This document shows, piece after piece, positions 16,804 to 25,400 of a stretch of 43,562 bases of DNA. The position numbers were made by a program, and so were the translations under genes. The stretch is from a bacterium (GTDB taxonomy: Bacteria; Zhuqueibacterota; Zhuqueibacteria; Zhuqueibacterales; Geothermadaptataceae): the NCBI GenBank assembly GCA_024275575.1, contig JAJRYV010000013.1, positions 1 to 43,562 of the forward strand. Direction: 5' to 3'. The notes beneath the pieces were generated by a model that was given only the letters and a program-made list of their open reading frames with translations, ran no database searches and was not told the origin of the DNA. The number at the start of each line of letters is the position of its first letter. The stretch's first letter is position 1.

Positions 16804-19800
16804 ATGATCAAAAAATTATTCCAAACAATTTTTTTTGCATTGCTGTTTGTCATTTCTTTTCTCGCAGCACAAACATCCGCTCAACTTCCAGGTAATTTGA
16901 CTGCATTGCTCGATGTATTGCCTACAGAAAATTCTGTTATTGCTGAATTACTGCTTGAGCGGATTATCGCGCAGGATGACGGCGTCGAAATTCTTTGCGA
17001 GGCGCTGCAAAAGCAACCGCGGGATTCGGTGCTGCAATACGCTATCAACGGCCTGGCAAAATATGTATCGCAAAAGAAAAAAAGCAAACGCCGCGATTTT
17101 AATAAAGCGCTTTGCACCGGCCTGACCGCCCACGCCGATGGGAACGTTGTTGCCAATGCTTTTGTGCTGGAGCAACTCAAAATAAGCGCATCCGCTGCTG
17201 AACTGAAAAAAATAAAATCTTTTTTGTTTGATGATAAACTTATCGATCCGGCCATTGCTGTTTTTATTGCTGTGGCCTCGCCGCAGGGAGGGAAGATCAT
17301 TTTAAATGCATTGAAACAGGCTTCCGATGCTCAGAAACTTAAACTCCTGCAAGCCCTTGGGGATTTAAAATACCAACCGGCGGAAAAAAAGTTGACCGCG
17401 TTTGTGCGCAATGAAAACGAGCGCTTGAGCACGGCGGCACTGCAGGCTATGGTGGCGCTTGCCTCACCAAAAATGATTGGCGAGGCCATTGCTTTTCATC
17501 AAAAAAAAGAAAAGAAAACTGCAACGGATTACAATGCTTTGCGCCTGCAGGCAGCGCGGCGCTTGATTGCGCAAGGGGATAAAAACTCCGCGCTGCAAAT
17601 CATCAAACCCATTGATGCGCACGTTCTGACACCGCATCTGTTTACTCAGCTTCTGCAGCTATCCTGCGATCTTGCCCCAGCCGCCGGATTGGCAAAATGT
17701 CTCACTGCCGCAAAAAATACCGATCCTAAAATCGCTGTCGCTGCTGTAAAAATCGCCGCTGCAAACAGGAGCAGTGAATCGGCGACAAAGTGGATATCCC
17801 ATTTTGATCAAATAAATGCTGTCGCACAGCCGCATACCGTTGACTTGATCGCACATGCAGCCATTGCAGCGGCTTACCCGTTTCTCGAAAAAGTCTTGCA
17901 AAGCGATAATCAAGCAAACCGCCTTGCTGCCCTGCGCAATTTACCCTCGGTTGCAGGAAAAAATGCAGTGCCCCGGTTGCTGGCCCATTTGCAGGGAAAG
18001 CCGGCAAAAAAAGAAATCGTCACCGTCATGGCGGTATTATCCGGCCTGCCCTTGGCTGACAGTGCAACACCGCTGATTGCGAAATTCCCCACCCTGCCCG
18101 ATGCTGCACTGGTCGCGGCTTTGCAATTTCTCCAACAAAAAAAATACAGCGGCAGCGTGGATGATATTATTGCCTTGCTCGGGCATAAAAACAGGCGTAT
18201 TCGATTTGCTGCGTTGCAAGTTTTGCAGATATCTGCTCCTGCAAAACGCATCCCCGACCTTCTCAACTACGCAAGAAATGCAACGAGTGCACGGGAACAA
18301 GCCGAGTATTTCAACACGATCAAAACGATTGCGCAATATCGGCAGGTATTACCCGTGCAAGTGCTTGCAAGTCTTGCCCGCTTGCAGGCGGCTGAGGACC
18401 TTGCGGCCAAAACTTTTGAATTGCCTCTGCTCGCCGGATTCGGCGCCAGCGAAGCGCTTGTTTCTATTTTTCAATTAACAAAATCTCCTGATAGCAAACT
18501 CGCCGATGCGGCTCATCGAGCGCTGTTCGCCTGGCCGCAAACCAACGCTTTGGAAACACTCCTGCAAATTGCGAGCGATTCTGATGAGCAAACCTGGCAT
18601 GTGCTCGCGGTGCGCGCCATCAAGCGGCTTATCGATTCGTCTGATTTTATTGCGGCTGCAAAAGTACATTATATCAGCCGGGGCCTTGCCGTCTGCCGTT
18701 CGGATGATGAAACCCGCCTGTTGCTGGGATCGCTATCGCAGGTACAATCAGCTGATGCGTTGCGATTGGCATTAAAATATCTTGAAAATGATTCCTTAAA
18801 AATGGCGGCAGGGGCGGCAGTTGTGCAGATCGCCGCAGCGCAGGGATATGATGAAATGGATGAATTGACTGCAGGGCTTTTGCAAGCAGTGTTGAAAAAT
18901 GCGGTTAATTCACCAGCATTTGACCGCATCGAAAGTGGATTTATAACACAGAACGAAGCGCCGGATAGTTTTGTGACATTGTTTAACGGCAAAGACCTCA
19001 GCAGCTGGCGCGGTTTGGCGGCCGATCCGCTGCAACGCCAAAAAATGACGGCAGAAGAATATGCACAGGCTCAGGTCCGGGCAGATTCGAGCATGCACCG
19101 GCATTGGCGCGTCGAAGACGGGATGATCATTTTCGATGGCCTGGGGCAGAGCTTATGTACGAAAAAAGATTATCAAAATTATGAATTACGCCTCGAGTGG
19201 AAAATAGAGAAAGACGGGGACAGCGGCATTTATCTACGCGGTGTGCCGCAGGTGCAGATTTGGGACCCGGCTTTTAACAAGGGCGTCGGCTCCGGTGGTT
19301 TGTTCAACAACAAGATCGGTGCAGACAAACCGCTGCACCTCGCGGATCGTCCCATCGGTGAGTGGAACTCCTTCCGTATAACGCTGATCGACGACCGCTG
19401 CACGGTGTACTTGAATGATGTGCTGGTAGTCGATAATGTGGTGCTGGAAAATTATTGGCAGCGCGATAAAAAACTCTATCCTGCCGGCTCCATCGAATTG
19501 CAGGCGCACCACAGCCCGCTGGCCTTTCGCAATATTTTCATTCGTGAGCTGCCGCCGACAGTGGATACGACTGTTGTCGATTTATTCAACGGCGTTGATT
19601 TATCCGGCTGGCAAATTATCGGCAACAGCGACGATTCGTGGTTTGCCGAAAACGGTATACTGACGACAAGTGGAAAAGGCGGCGGTTGGATTTCCACTGA
19701 AAGAGAATACGCTGATTTCACCCTGGAATTGGAGTTTCGTGTGCCTTCAGGCGGCAATAGCGGTGTTTTTCTGCGGGCGCCACATGCGGGTGATCCGGCT

Positions 19801-20133
19801 TACACGGGCATGGAAATTCAGATTTTGGATGATTATGCAAAAAAATACGCTGAACTAAAACCGTGGCAGTACAGCGGCAGTATTTATGCCGTACAAGCGC
19901 CGGCCAAACGGGTTTCGAAAGCGGCGGGGCAATGGCAGAAAATGAAAATAACCTGCAAAGGGCCGTCGGTGAAAGTCGATTTAAACGAAGAAAGAATTAT
20001 TGATACGAACTTGATCGAGAACATGGCCAAAACAGCGCATCATCCTGGATTGAAGCGGCGCAAGGGATTTATCGGTTTTCAAAATCACGGTGCGCGGGTT
20101 ACGTATCGGAATGTGAGAATTCGGGAGTTTTGA
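16804..20133 (+). CDS. HEAT-repeat protein with two C-terminal DUF1080 domains
   Basis: An exported protein of 1109 residues. I take the ATG at 16804 because it begins a clean signal peptide (MIKKLFQTIFFALLF...SAQ); the frame extends to 16741, but that would put 21 polar residues before it. Residues about 30-700 are alpha-helical repeats of HEAT type, with Ala/Leu-rich pairs such as RIRFAALQVLQISAP. Two DUF1080 (3-keto-disaccharide hydrolase/concanavalin-like) domains follow: about 720-915 (VTLFNGKDLSSWRG ... GDSGIYLRG ... FRNIFIREL) and about 925-1109 (VDLFNGVDLSGWQ ... GGNSGVFLRAP ... YRNVRIREF). DUF1080 proteins cleave or bind 3-keto-glycosides; the helical part may be a scaffold. It fits the Tat oxidoreductases on both sides. 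Confidence 0.85.
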   Translation: MIKKLFQTIFFALLFVISFLAAQTSAQLPGNLTALLDVLPTENSVIAELLLERIIAQDDGVEILCEALQKQPRDSVLQYAINGLAKYVSQKKKSKRRDFNKALCTGLTAHADGNVVANAFVLEQLKISASAAELKKIKSFLFDDKLIDPAIAVFIAVASPQGGKIILNALKQASDAQKLKLLQALGDLKYQPAEKKLTAFVRNENERLSTAALQAMVALASPKMIGEAIAFHQKKEKKTATDYNALRLQAARRLIAQGDKNSALQIIKPIDAHVLTPHLFTQLLQLSCDLAPAAGLAKCLTAAKNTDPKIAVAAVKIAAANRSSESATKWISHFDQINAVAQPHTVDLIAHAAIAAAYPFLEKVLQSDNQANRLAALRNLPSVAGKNAVPRLLAHLQGKPAKKEIVTVMAVLSGLPLADSATPLIAKFPTLPDAALVAALQFLQQKKYSGSVDDIIALLGHKNRRIRFAALQVLQISAPAKRIPDLLNYARNATSAREQAEYFNTIKTIAQYRQVLPVQVLASLARLQAAEDLAAKTFELPLLAGFGASEALVSIFQLTKSPDSKLADAAHRALFAWPQTNALETLLQIASDSDEQTWHVLAVRAIKRLIDSSDFIAAAKVHYISRGLAVCRSDDETRLLLGSLSQVQSADALRLALKYLENDSLKMAAGAAVVQIAAAQGYDEMDELTAGLLQAVLKNAVNSPAFDRIESGFITQNEAPDSFVTLFNGKDLSSWRGLAADPLQRQKMTAEEYAQAQVRADSSMHRHWRVEDGMIIFDGLGQSLCTKKDYQNYELRLEWKIEKDGDSGIYLRGVPQVQIWDPAFNKGVGSGGLFNNKIGADKPLHLADRPIGEWNSFRITLIDDRCTVYLNDVLVVDNVVLENYWQRDKKLYPAGSIELQAHHSPLAFRNIFIRELPPTVDTTVVDLFNGVDLSGWQIIGNSDDSWFAENGILTTSGKGGGWISTEREYADFTLELEFRVPSGGNSGVFLRAPHAGDPAYTGMEIQILDDYAKKYAELKPWQYSGSIYAVQAPAKRVSKAAGQWQKMKITCKGPSVKVDLNEERIIDTNLIENMAKTAHHPGLKRRKGFIGFQNHGARVTYRNVRIREF

Positions 20134-20239
20134 GTGCGATTCCGGTCGACAATACTTTCAAATATGCCATCAAATTCATTATACTTTTATTTCATAATCC
20201 AAAAGTGATTTTTCAATATTATATTTGGAAGACTGGCAG

Positions 20240-20783
20240 ATGAATACAAAGTTTTTTGGGGAAAATACATTTTTATTAATTGCTGTTTTCAGTTCTCTGG
20301 TTTTCTGCCAAAGCATCCGGGGACAAGCCTATTTTTTAGAAAAAGATGAAGGACGCATGATCAGCTCTGTAAGTGGGAGTTTGGATCAAAATTCTTACGG
20401 GATCGGAGCATCAGCAGGAATCATTCCCGGTGAGTTCATTGATATTCGGTTTACAGCAGGTAAAAAAATAATACGACAGCATTTGGAGCTACTGTGTACT
20501 CTCAGTATCTTTTTAGTCAAAAAATTAAAATGATCCCAGAGATTGGTTTCATTAAGAATTGGTTAAAAGTTGGAGCTGGAAAATATAGAGAAATTGAAAC
20601 TGAACATTTTTTACCCAATTTGAACATATTTCCAGGGATAGACGAGAAAATTATACAGAACTATTTACTAGCCTGAACTTATGCTACAAATTATCGCTTC
20701 AACATCGATTGATCTGGCAACTTATTGGGAAATTCGACAACGAAAATTTCTACTTACAGTTTAATATGGGACTAATGTTGTAG
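20240..20783 (+). pseudogene. Outer-membrane beta-barrel protein, two frameshifts
   Basis: The ATG at 20240 begins a signal peptide (FLLIAVFSSLVFC...GQA) and then alternating polar/hydrophobic sequence typical of a small barrel (SVSGSLDQNSYGIGASAG, FIDIRFTAGKK). The frame is lost at an A7 run (20462-20468). Adding one base restores TAFGATVYSQYLFSQKIKM through about 20650. A second missing base near the AAAA at 20645-20649 restores YTELFTSLNLCYKLS, ending in FYLQFNMGLML and TAG at 20781-20783. The aromatic end resembles a barrel C-terminus. It is AT-rich compared with its neighbours. Either the gene is decaying or the assembly dropped two bases. Specific family not recognised. Confidence 0.6.
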
Positions 20784-20802
20784 AAAAGCATAGCAACGTT
20801 AC

Positions 20803-20831
20803 TTGACATTTAGTGACAATTAAAATACAAT
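20803..20831 (+). promoter_or_regulatory. Sigma-70-type promoter
   Basis: TTGACA (20803-20808), a 17-base spacer and TACAAT (20826-20831) make a near-consensus housekeeping promoter. It lies 154 bp before the ATG of the second Tat oxidoreductase, giving a leader of about 145 bases. The leader contains a weak imperfect hairpin (around TGCGATG ... CATCGTAGCA, about 20897-20921) followed by GTTTTTAAA. That could attenuate, but the stem is short. Confidence 0.7.
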
Positions 20832-20984
20832 TTCAGTCAGTTGGATTTTGTATTTTTATATCCGTGTCACAGCGCGTGCAGGTTTCTTGCCGGGTGCGAT
20901 GCGTATAGCCCATCGTAGCATCTGTTTTTAAAATATCTCTGTGATTAGAGAATAAATATCAAATTGTTTTAAAGGAAACAAGTA

Positions 20985-22352
20985 ATGAGCGCAAAAGAGC
21001 CTCCATCAAAAAAGCAAATGCCGCGTCGTGATTTTCTCAAATCTACAGCCGCCACCGGTGCGGGATTTATCATCACACCACCGTTTATCCGGGCGCAATC
21101 CCGCGGTCGCGCCAAAAAAGTATGGGGGCCGGAAACCCTGAATATCGGTTTGATCGGCTGCGGCGCCGAAGGCCAGGTGTTGAGGAACGCCGCCCGGAAC
21201 ATCCCCAATGTCCGCTTTAAAGCCGTCTGCGATATCTGGGAGGAATACAACCAGAAACTGGTCTATCGCCGCCTGAAAGCATACGGTCACGCCCCCAATA
21301 AATACGTCGATTACCGCGAACTTCTCGACAAGGAAAAAGACCTGCACGGCGTCATCATCGCGACGCCGGATTTTCACCATGCCGAACAAACCATCACAGC
21401 GCTGGAATCCGGGTTGCATGTCTATTGTGAAAAAGAGATGTCCAACACGCTGGCAAATGCCAGGAAAATGGTGCGGGCACAAAAACGCACCGGCAAATTG
21501 CTGCAGATCGGGCACCAGCGGCGCAGCAATCCGCGTTATATCCATTGTTATGAAAAGCTGATTAAAGAAGCCAATTTGCTCGGCCGCATCACCACCATCA
21601 ACGGCCAGTGGAACCGCGCGGTGCAGCCCGATAACGGCTGGCCGGAAAAAGCGACGATTTCACCGGCGCGTTTGAGGAAATACGGTTTTAAAAATATGCA
21701 CCAGTTCCGTAACTGGCGCTGGTATAAAGGTCTGGGCGGCGGCCCAATCGTCGACCTCGGTTCGCACCAGCTCGATATTTACGCCTGGTTCCTCGGTGCC
21801 CCGCCGGTTTCGGTGATGGCCAGCGGCGGCACGGATTATTATGAACCGGCAACGCACGAATGGTATGACACCGTGCAAACCATGTTAGAATTCACCTCTC
21901 CCACCGGTAAAGTTCGCGCCACCTACCAAACGATCACCACCAATAATAATGAAGGTTATTTCGAAGCTTTCATGGGCGACCAGGGCGCGTTGATCATTTC
22001 CGAATCAGCGGCGCGCGGCGGCGTTTACCGGCAACAAACAGCACCGCTGTGGGATGAATGGGTTGAAAAAGGATATATTAAAGCGCCGGAAGAGAAAAAA
22101 CCGCAAAACACCGGCGCTGTGCTCGATGTGCGCGAGACCCTGGCGCCGCCGGTACACGAAATTCCGGTGGAGTTTAACGACCCCTACCACAAACCGCATC
22201 TCGAAAATTTTTTCAATGCGATTCGTGGTGATGAAGAACTCAATTGCCCGGCGGAAATTGGCTATGAAACAGCCGTGATGGTGCTGAAAGTGAACGAAGC
22301 TGTGGAAGCACAGAAACGTTTATTTTTCAAACCGGAAGAATTTCATGTCTGA
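20985..22352 (+). CDS. Tat-exported Gfo/Idh/MocA-family oxidoreductase, EKE variant
   Basis: A 455-residue protein with AAAGGAAACAAG before the ATG. PRRDFLKS at 13-20 is a twin-arginine signal. The nucleotide-binding loop is GLIGCGAEG (55-63). The position of the usual EKP reads EKE (149-151, VYCEKEMSN), so the conserved proline is replaced by glutamate. The C-terminal half has WRWYKGLGGGPIVDLGSHQLD, a conserved substrate-side segment of this subgroup. Like the first Tat oxidoreductase it should act on a sugar or glycoside outside the cytoplasm; the two are only distantly alike and probably have different substrates. It has its own strong promoter and is followed by a repeat element, so it is likely monocistronic. 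Confidence 0.88.
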   Translation: MSAKEPPSKKQMPRRDFLKSTAATGAGFIITPPFIRAQSRGRAKKVWGPETLNIGLIGCGAEGQVLRNAARNIPNVRFKAVCDIWEEYNQKLVYRRLKAYGHAPNKYVDYRELLDKEKDLHGVIIATPDFHHAEQTITALESGLHVYCEKEMSNTLANARKMVRAQKRTGKLLQIGHQRRSNPRYIHCYEKLIKEANLLGRITTINGQWNRAVQPDNGWPEKATISPARLRKYGFKNMHQFRNWRWYKGLGGGPIVDLGSHQLDIYAWFLGAPPVSVMASGGTDYYEPATHEWYDTVQTMLEFTSPTGKVRATYQTITTNNNEGYFEAFMGDQGALIISESAARGGVYRQQTAPLWDEWVEKGYIKAPEEKKPQNTGAVLDVRETLAPPVHEIPVEFNDPYHKPHLENFFNAIRGDEELNCPAEIGYETAVMVLKVNEAVEAQKRLFFKPEEFHV

Positions 22353-22669
22353 AAATGGGATATGAAATTTACAAAAGATGTTTTAATCCGTTTCATCCGT
22401 CAAATCGATGTTCCGGTTTTAAAAACATGGAGCTAAGCGAATAAATTTGTAACTGTTTAGCCATCGCTGTTTATGCTCAAAAGGTATATTGTAAAGCTTT
22501 AACGCATGCTGACATCAAAGCGGACGCCGAACTTGCCGAAGCGGGAGCGGCGCCACGGAACACTCGGGGAGCTCGAAACACTCCCTTCAAGTTCAGGGAG
22601 CATTTCGCTCTATTGATCGCGAATGAGGCTAAACGAGATACATAAATTTGAATGAGGAATAGTAGAAGA
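22353..22669. other. Intergenic region, mostly repeat
   Basis: No gene is seen. The first 85 bp hold an ATCCGTTTCATCCGTCAAAT string, a degenerate motif resembling one at about 40651. The remainder is interspersed repeat copy 4. The promoter of the cytochrome genes should be here or within the repeat but is not obvious. Confidence 0.45.
22449..22641. repeat. Interspersed inverted-repeat element, copy 4
   Basis: The left end GTAACTGTTTAGCC mirrors the right end GGCTAAACGAGATAC, and the symmetry continues outward as ATAAATTT on both sides. The interior has GCCGAACTTGCCGAAGCGGGA and a degenerate TTCAGGGAGC. At 193 bp it is the longest copy. It ends about 28 bp before the cytochrome start and may affect its expression. 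Confidence 0.65.
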
Positions 22670-24526
22670 ATGCAAATGATAAAATGGCTGTTTTTTTTAC
22701 TCATCAGCAGTGCGCAGGGTCTGTTCGCTCAAACAGAAAAACTCGGTGATCAATCCGATGGTAATCGTTCGTTGCCGGTGCATCGCATCAAACTTTTCGA
22801 TGAAAACGGCGATGTTGTCAAACCCTACCACGAGCGCCGGTTACCGTTTTCCACACGAGAGACCTGTGGCGGCGATTGCCACAGCTACGAGACTATCGCA
22901 CAAGGCTGGCATTTTGAATCGGGATTTGGCGAAAATCCGGCCGGGCGGCCGGGGCAGCCGTGGATTCTGAGCGATCAATTCAGCGCTACGCAAATTCCCC
23001 TTTCCTGGCGCGGCTGGCAGGGAACACTGCACCCGGATTCCCTCGGTTTCACTGCTTTTGAGTTTGTTAAAAAATTCGGCGGTTTTTATGCCGGAGGCGC
23101 AGCCGGTGAAATCGATTCATTGCATGCCATCGATTTTCTCGCCCGCTGGGACGTCTCCGGCAAGCAGGAAATCAATTGTTTGGCCTGCCATGAATCAAAC
23201 CGCGGCTACGACCCGGCAGAATATGCGGCACAAATCAAAAAAGAGAACTTTCGCTGGGCCGCCACTGCCGCGAGCGGCATCGGGCAGGTCGAGGGCTCGG
23301 CGGCTAAAATGCCTGATCATTATAACCTCTACGATAATTTCGACCCTCCGGCCCCCAACAGCCCTCTGCCGATGGTTTTTTATGAAAAGACAGCCTTCAA
23401 TCGCAAAGGCGAAGTGTTGTTTTCTATCCAGCGCCGCGTGTCTAACGAAAAATGCTACGCCTGCCACAGTACCGTAGTCTTCAGCAGCGATGGCGAACGC
23501 CGGCAGAGCGATGAAGATGTACATATTTCCGCCGGCTTAAATTGTATTGATTGCCACCACAACGGGCTGGACCACAAAATGAACCGTGGATTTGCAGAGG
23601 AAAAAAACGGCGCGCCCTCGCTCACCTGTGCCGGTTGTCATCTTGGAGATAATGCTGCAGCGCTTGCCGGGCGATTGGGGGCTCCAAAACCGCAGCATGC
23701 CGGTCTGCCGCCATTGCATTTTGAAAAACTGAGTTGCGCAACCTGCCATTCGGGGCCATTGCCGCAAACCGAACCGGTTGATATTAAAACCTCGGTTTCA
23801 CACCGGCTGGGAACCCGTGGCGTCAACAAATCGCCGGCAACTGTTCCGCATATTCAGGCACCGGTTTTTCTGCCCGGGCATGACGGCAAAATCGCACCGC
23901 ACAAAATGATCTGGCCTGCTTTCTGGATTGCCCGGCAAAATGAGAAAGAGAAAATTTTATCCTCAGAAATCGTACGGCCTGTGGTTCTGGAACTGACAGC
24001 CTACCGCGATACACTCAGAACAGGTGATTGGCCGCAGTTTTCCGATTCTCTGCTGGTCGCGATTTTAAACATGCTGGCAGCACAGGATACGACGCTGAAA
24101 TCGGTAGGATATATCAGCGGTGGCCGCTTGTACGCAGTGGCAAACGACAGCGAACTCGTGGCTGAGAAAACTGAACTTGGCAGACCCTACGCCTGGCCGC
24201 TGGCCCACGATGTGCGTCCGGCGCGGCAATCTCTCGGCGTCAACGGCTGCGGCGATTGTCACGCTCCCGGAGCCCCCTTTGATTTTGCCAAAGTGAGCGC
24301 GAAAACCGCAGTGCTGTCAGCCGATTCCGAAGAGCAATCGATGATTGCCTTTCGTGGTGGTAACGAAATTTCAGCACAAATCTTCGCATTCACCTTCTAT
24401 TCTCGCCCCCTGCTGAAAGTTCTCGTTTTGATTTCCAGCCTTGTTTTGGCTGCAATTTTAGCGTTATATGCGTTAAAAGCACTTTCCGCATCGATGCAGA
24501 AACATACCGACGAAGAGCTCATTTGA
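22670..24526 (+). CDS. Membrane-anchored multihaem c-type cytochrome (6-7 haem sites)
   Basis: An exported cytochrome of 618 residues from the ATG at 22670, preceded by GAGGA; an in-frame ATG at 22652 (624 residues) lacks a ribosome site. Numbered from 22652, six CXXCH haem sites are at 176, 268, 298, 326, 362 and 533, and a CX3CH (CGGDCH) at 72 may bind a seventh. Extra His residues (HFESG, HHNGLDH) can be distal ligands. A single C-terminal membrane helix (about 588-612) anchors it with the haems facing the periplasm. Its stop lies 14 bp before a b-type cytochrome candidate, so the pair probably passes electrons between the quinone pool and a periplasmic partner. Partner and direction unknown. 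Confidence 0.85.
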   Translation: MQMIKWLFFLLISSAQGLFAQTEKLGDQSDGNRSLPVHRIKLFDENGDVVKPYHERRLPFSTRETCGGDCHSYETIAQGWHFESGFGENPAGRPGQPWILSDQFSATQIPLSWRGWQGTLHPDSLGFTAFEFVKKFGGFYAGGAAGEIDSLHAIDFLARWDVSGKQEINCLACHESNRGYDPAEYAAQIKKENFRWAATAASGIGQVEGSAAKMPDHYNLYDNFDPPAPNSPLPMVFYEKTAFNRKGEVLFSIQRRVSNEKCYACHSTVVFSSDGERRQSDEDVHISAGLNCIDCHHNGLDHKMNRGFAEEKNGAPSLTCAGCHLGDNAAALAGRLGAPKPQHAGLPPLHFEKLSCATCHSGPLPQTEPVDIKTSVSHRLGTRGVNKSPATVPHIQAPVFLPGHDGKIAPHKMIWPAFWIARQNEKEKILSSEIVRPVVLELTAYRDTLRTGDWPQFSDSLLVAILNMLAAQDTTLKSVGYISGGRLYAVANDSELVAEKTELGRPYAWPLAHDVRPARQSLGVNGCGDCHAPGAPFDFAKVSAKTAVLSADSEEQSMIAFRGGNEISAQIFAFTFYSRPLLKVLVLISSLVLAAILALYALKALSASMQKHTDEELI

Positions 24527-24540
24527 TCGAGGATAAATTT

Positions 24541-25164
24541 ATGGTATTTAATATCTTTTCTCTCATAACCGTCATCATCACAGTGGTGTGGTTTTTTGTG
24601 AGGTTGCGTATTGCCAATCATCAAACCGGGGCGGTGATCAAATGGTGGCGTCAAAGCGTAAAAATGGCATGGAGAGAGGTACAAAACAAAGGCTGGTTCA
24701 GGCAAACCGGCATGCGTCGTTTAAGCTATTTCCTCGTGCTGGATTTGATGCTTGTTCTCAGCCTGAGCGCTCTGATTCAACCCTGGTTTTTTCAGCAAAA
24801 CATGTCCGGCCTGCTACTACTTATGCATATGATCACCGCACCTTTTTTTGCCGTCTTTCTGGTTTTATTCGCCTTTTACTGGTCACATACGATGCGTTTT
24901 AATGACAAAAAAAACAAGCAATCACGGAATCTGAAACTGTGTTACTGGAGTGGACTGACCACTGCTTTGATCGTCATCGCTGCGAGCACGATAGCTATGT
25001 TTCCGCTTGCCGGCAACAGCGTTCAAATCACCCTCGCTACAATTCATAAATATGCGGCAGTGGTACTGGTCGTTCTGTTCTTCCTGCATGCCTATCTCAT
25101 CATGACAATGAGATTTGAACCAGCGAAAGCGAAACAAAAAGACAGCAAGAAAAAGGCAGTTTGA
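24541..25164 (+). CDS. Five-span membrane protein, probable b-type cytochrome
   Basis: A 207-residue protein. The ATG at 24541 has GAGG 8 bases upstream, and this start removes codons that overlap the cytochrome gene. Hydrophobic spans lie near 3-21, 62-80, 88-114, 136-156 and 167-190. His96 and His116 bracket span 3 and His169 and His183 bracket span 5, a layout able to hold two bis-His b haems as in cytochrome b561-like subunits. I do not recognise a named family with certainty. With the multihaem cytochrome directly upstream it forms a two-gene module that could oxidise menaquinol and hand electrons to the periplasm. The lysine-rich tail is cytoplasmic by the positive-inside rule. Confidence 0.6.
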   Translation: MVFNIFSLITVIITVVWFFVRLRIANHQTGAVIKWWRQSVKMAWREVQNKGWFRQTGMRRLSYFLVLDLMLVLSLSALIQPWFFQQNMSGLLLLMHMITAPFFAVFLVLFAFYWSHTMRFNDKKNKQSRNLKLCYWSGLTTALIVIAASTIAMFPLAGNSVQITLATIHKYAAVVLVVLFFLHAYLIMTMRFEPAKAKQKDSKKKAV

Positions 25165-25166
25165 GC

Positions 25167-25299
25167 GTGTCGGTTCAGCCTCACTCGCGCGCATTAGCGC
25201 GAAGCGATGTCCTGAGCATGAAGGGCACGCTTCGAGCCCTCCGTAGTGCCGCTTCCGCTTCGGTAAGCTCTGCGTCTGCCTGATGTGCTAAACAGATAC
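25167..25299. repeat. Interspersed inverted-repeat element, copy 5
   Basis: The left end GTGTCGGTTCAGCC starts two bases after the stop of the b-type cytochrome gene, and the right end is GTGCTAAACAGATAC. The interior has GCTTCGGTAAGCTC near the right end. If transcribed, it would put a hairpin at the 3' end of the cytochrome message. Confidence 0.65.
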
Positions 25300-25400
25300 T
25301 TCTTTTGCGTGAGAATTATTCAGGATAAATTCGATTTCACATTTGCAGCGCCACCGCAGGAAAACTCCTTTTTCCTGCAAAAAACAGATTGGAGAACCTG

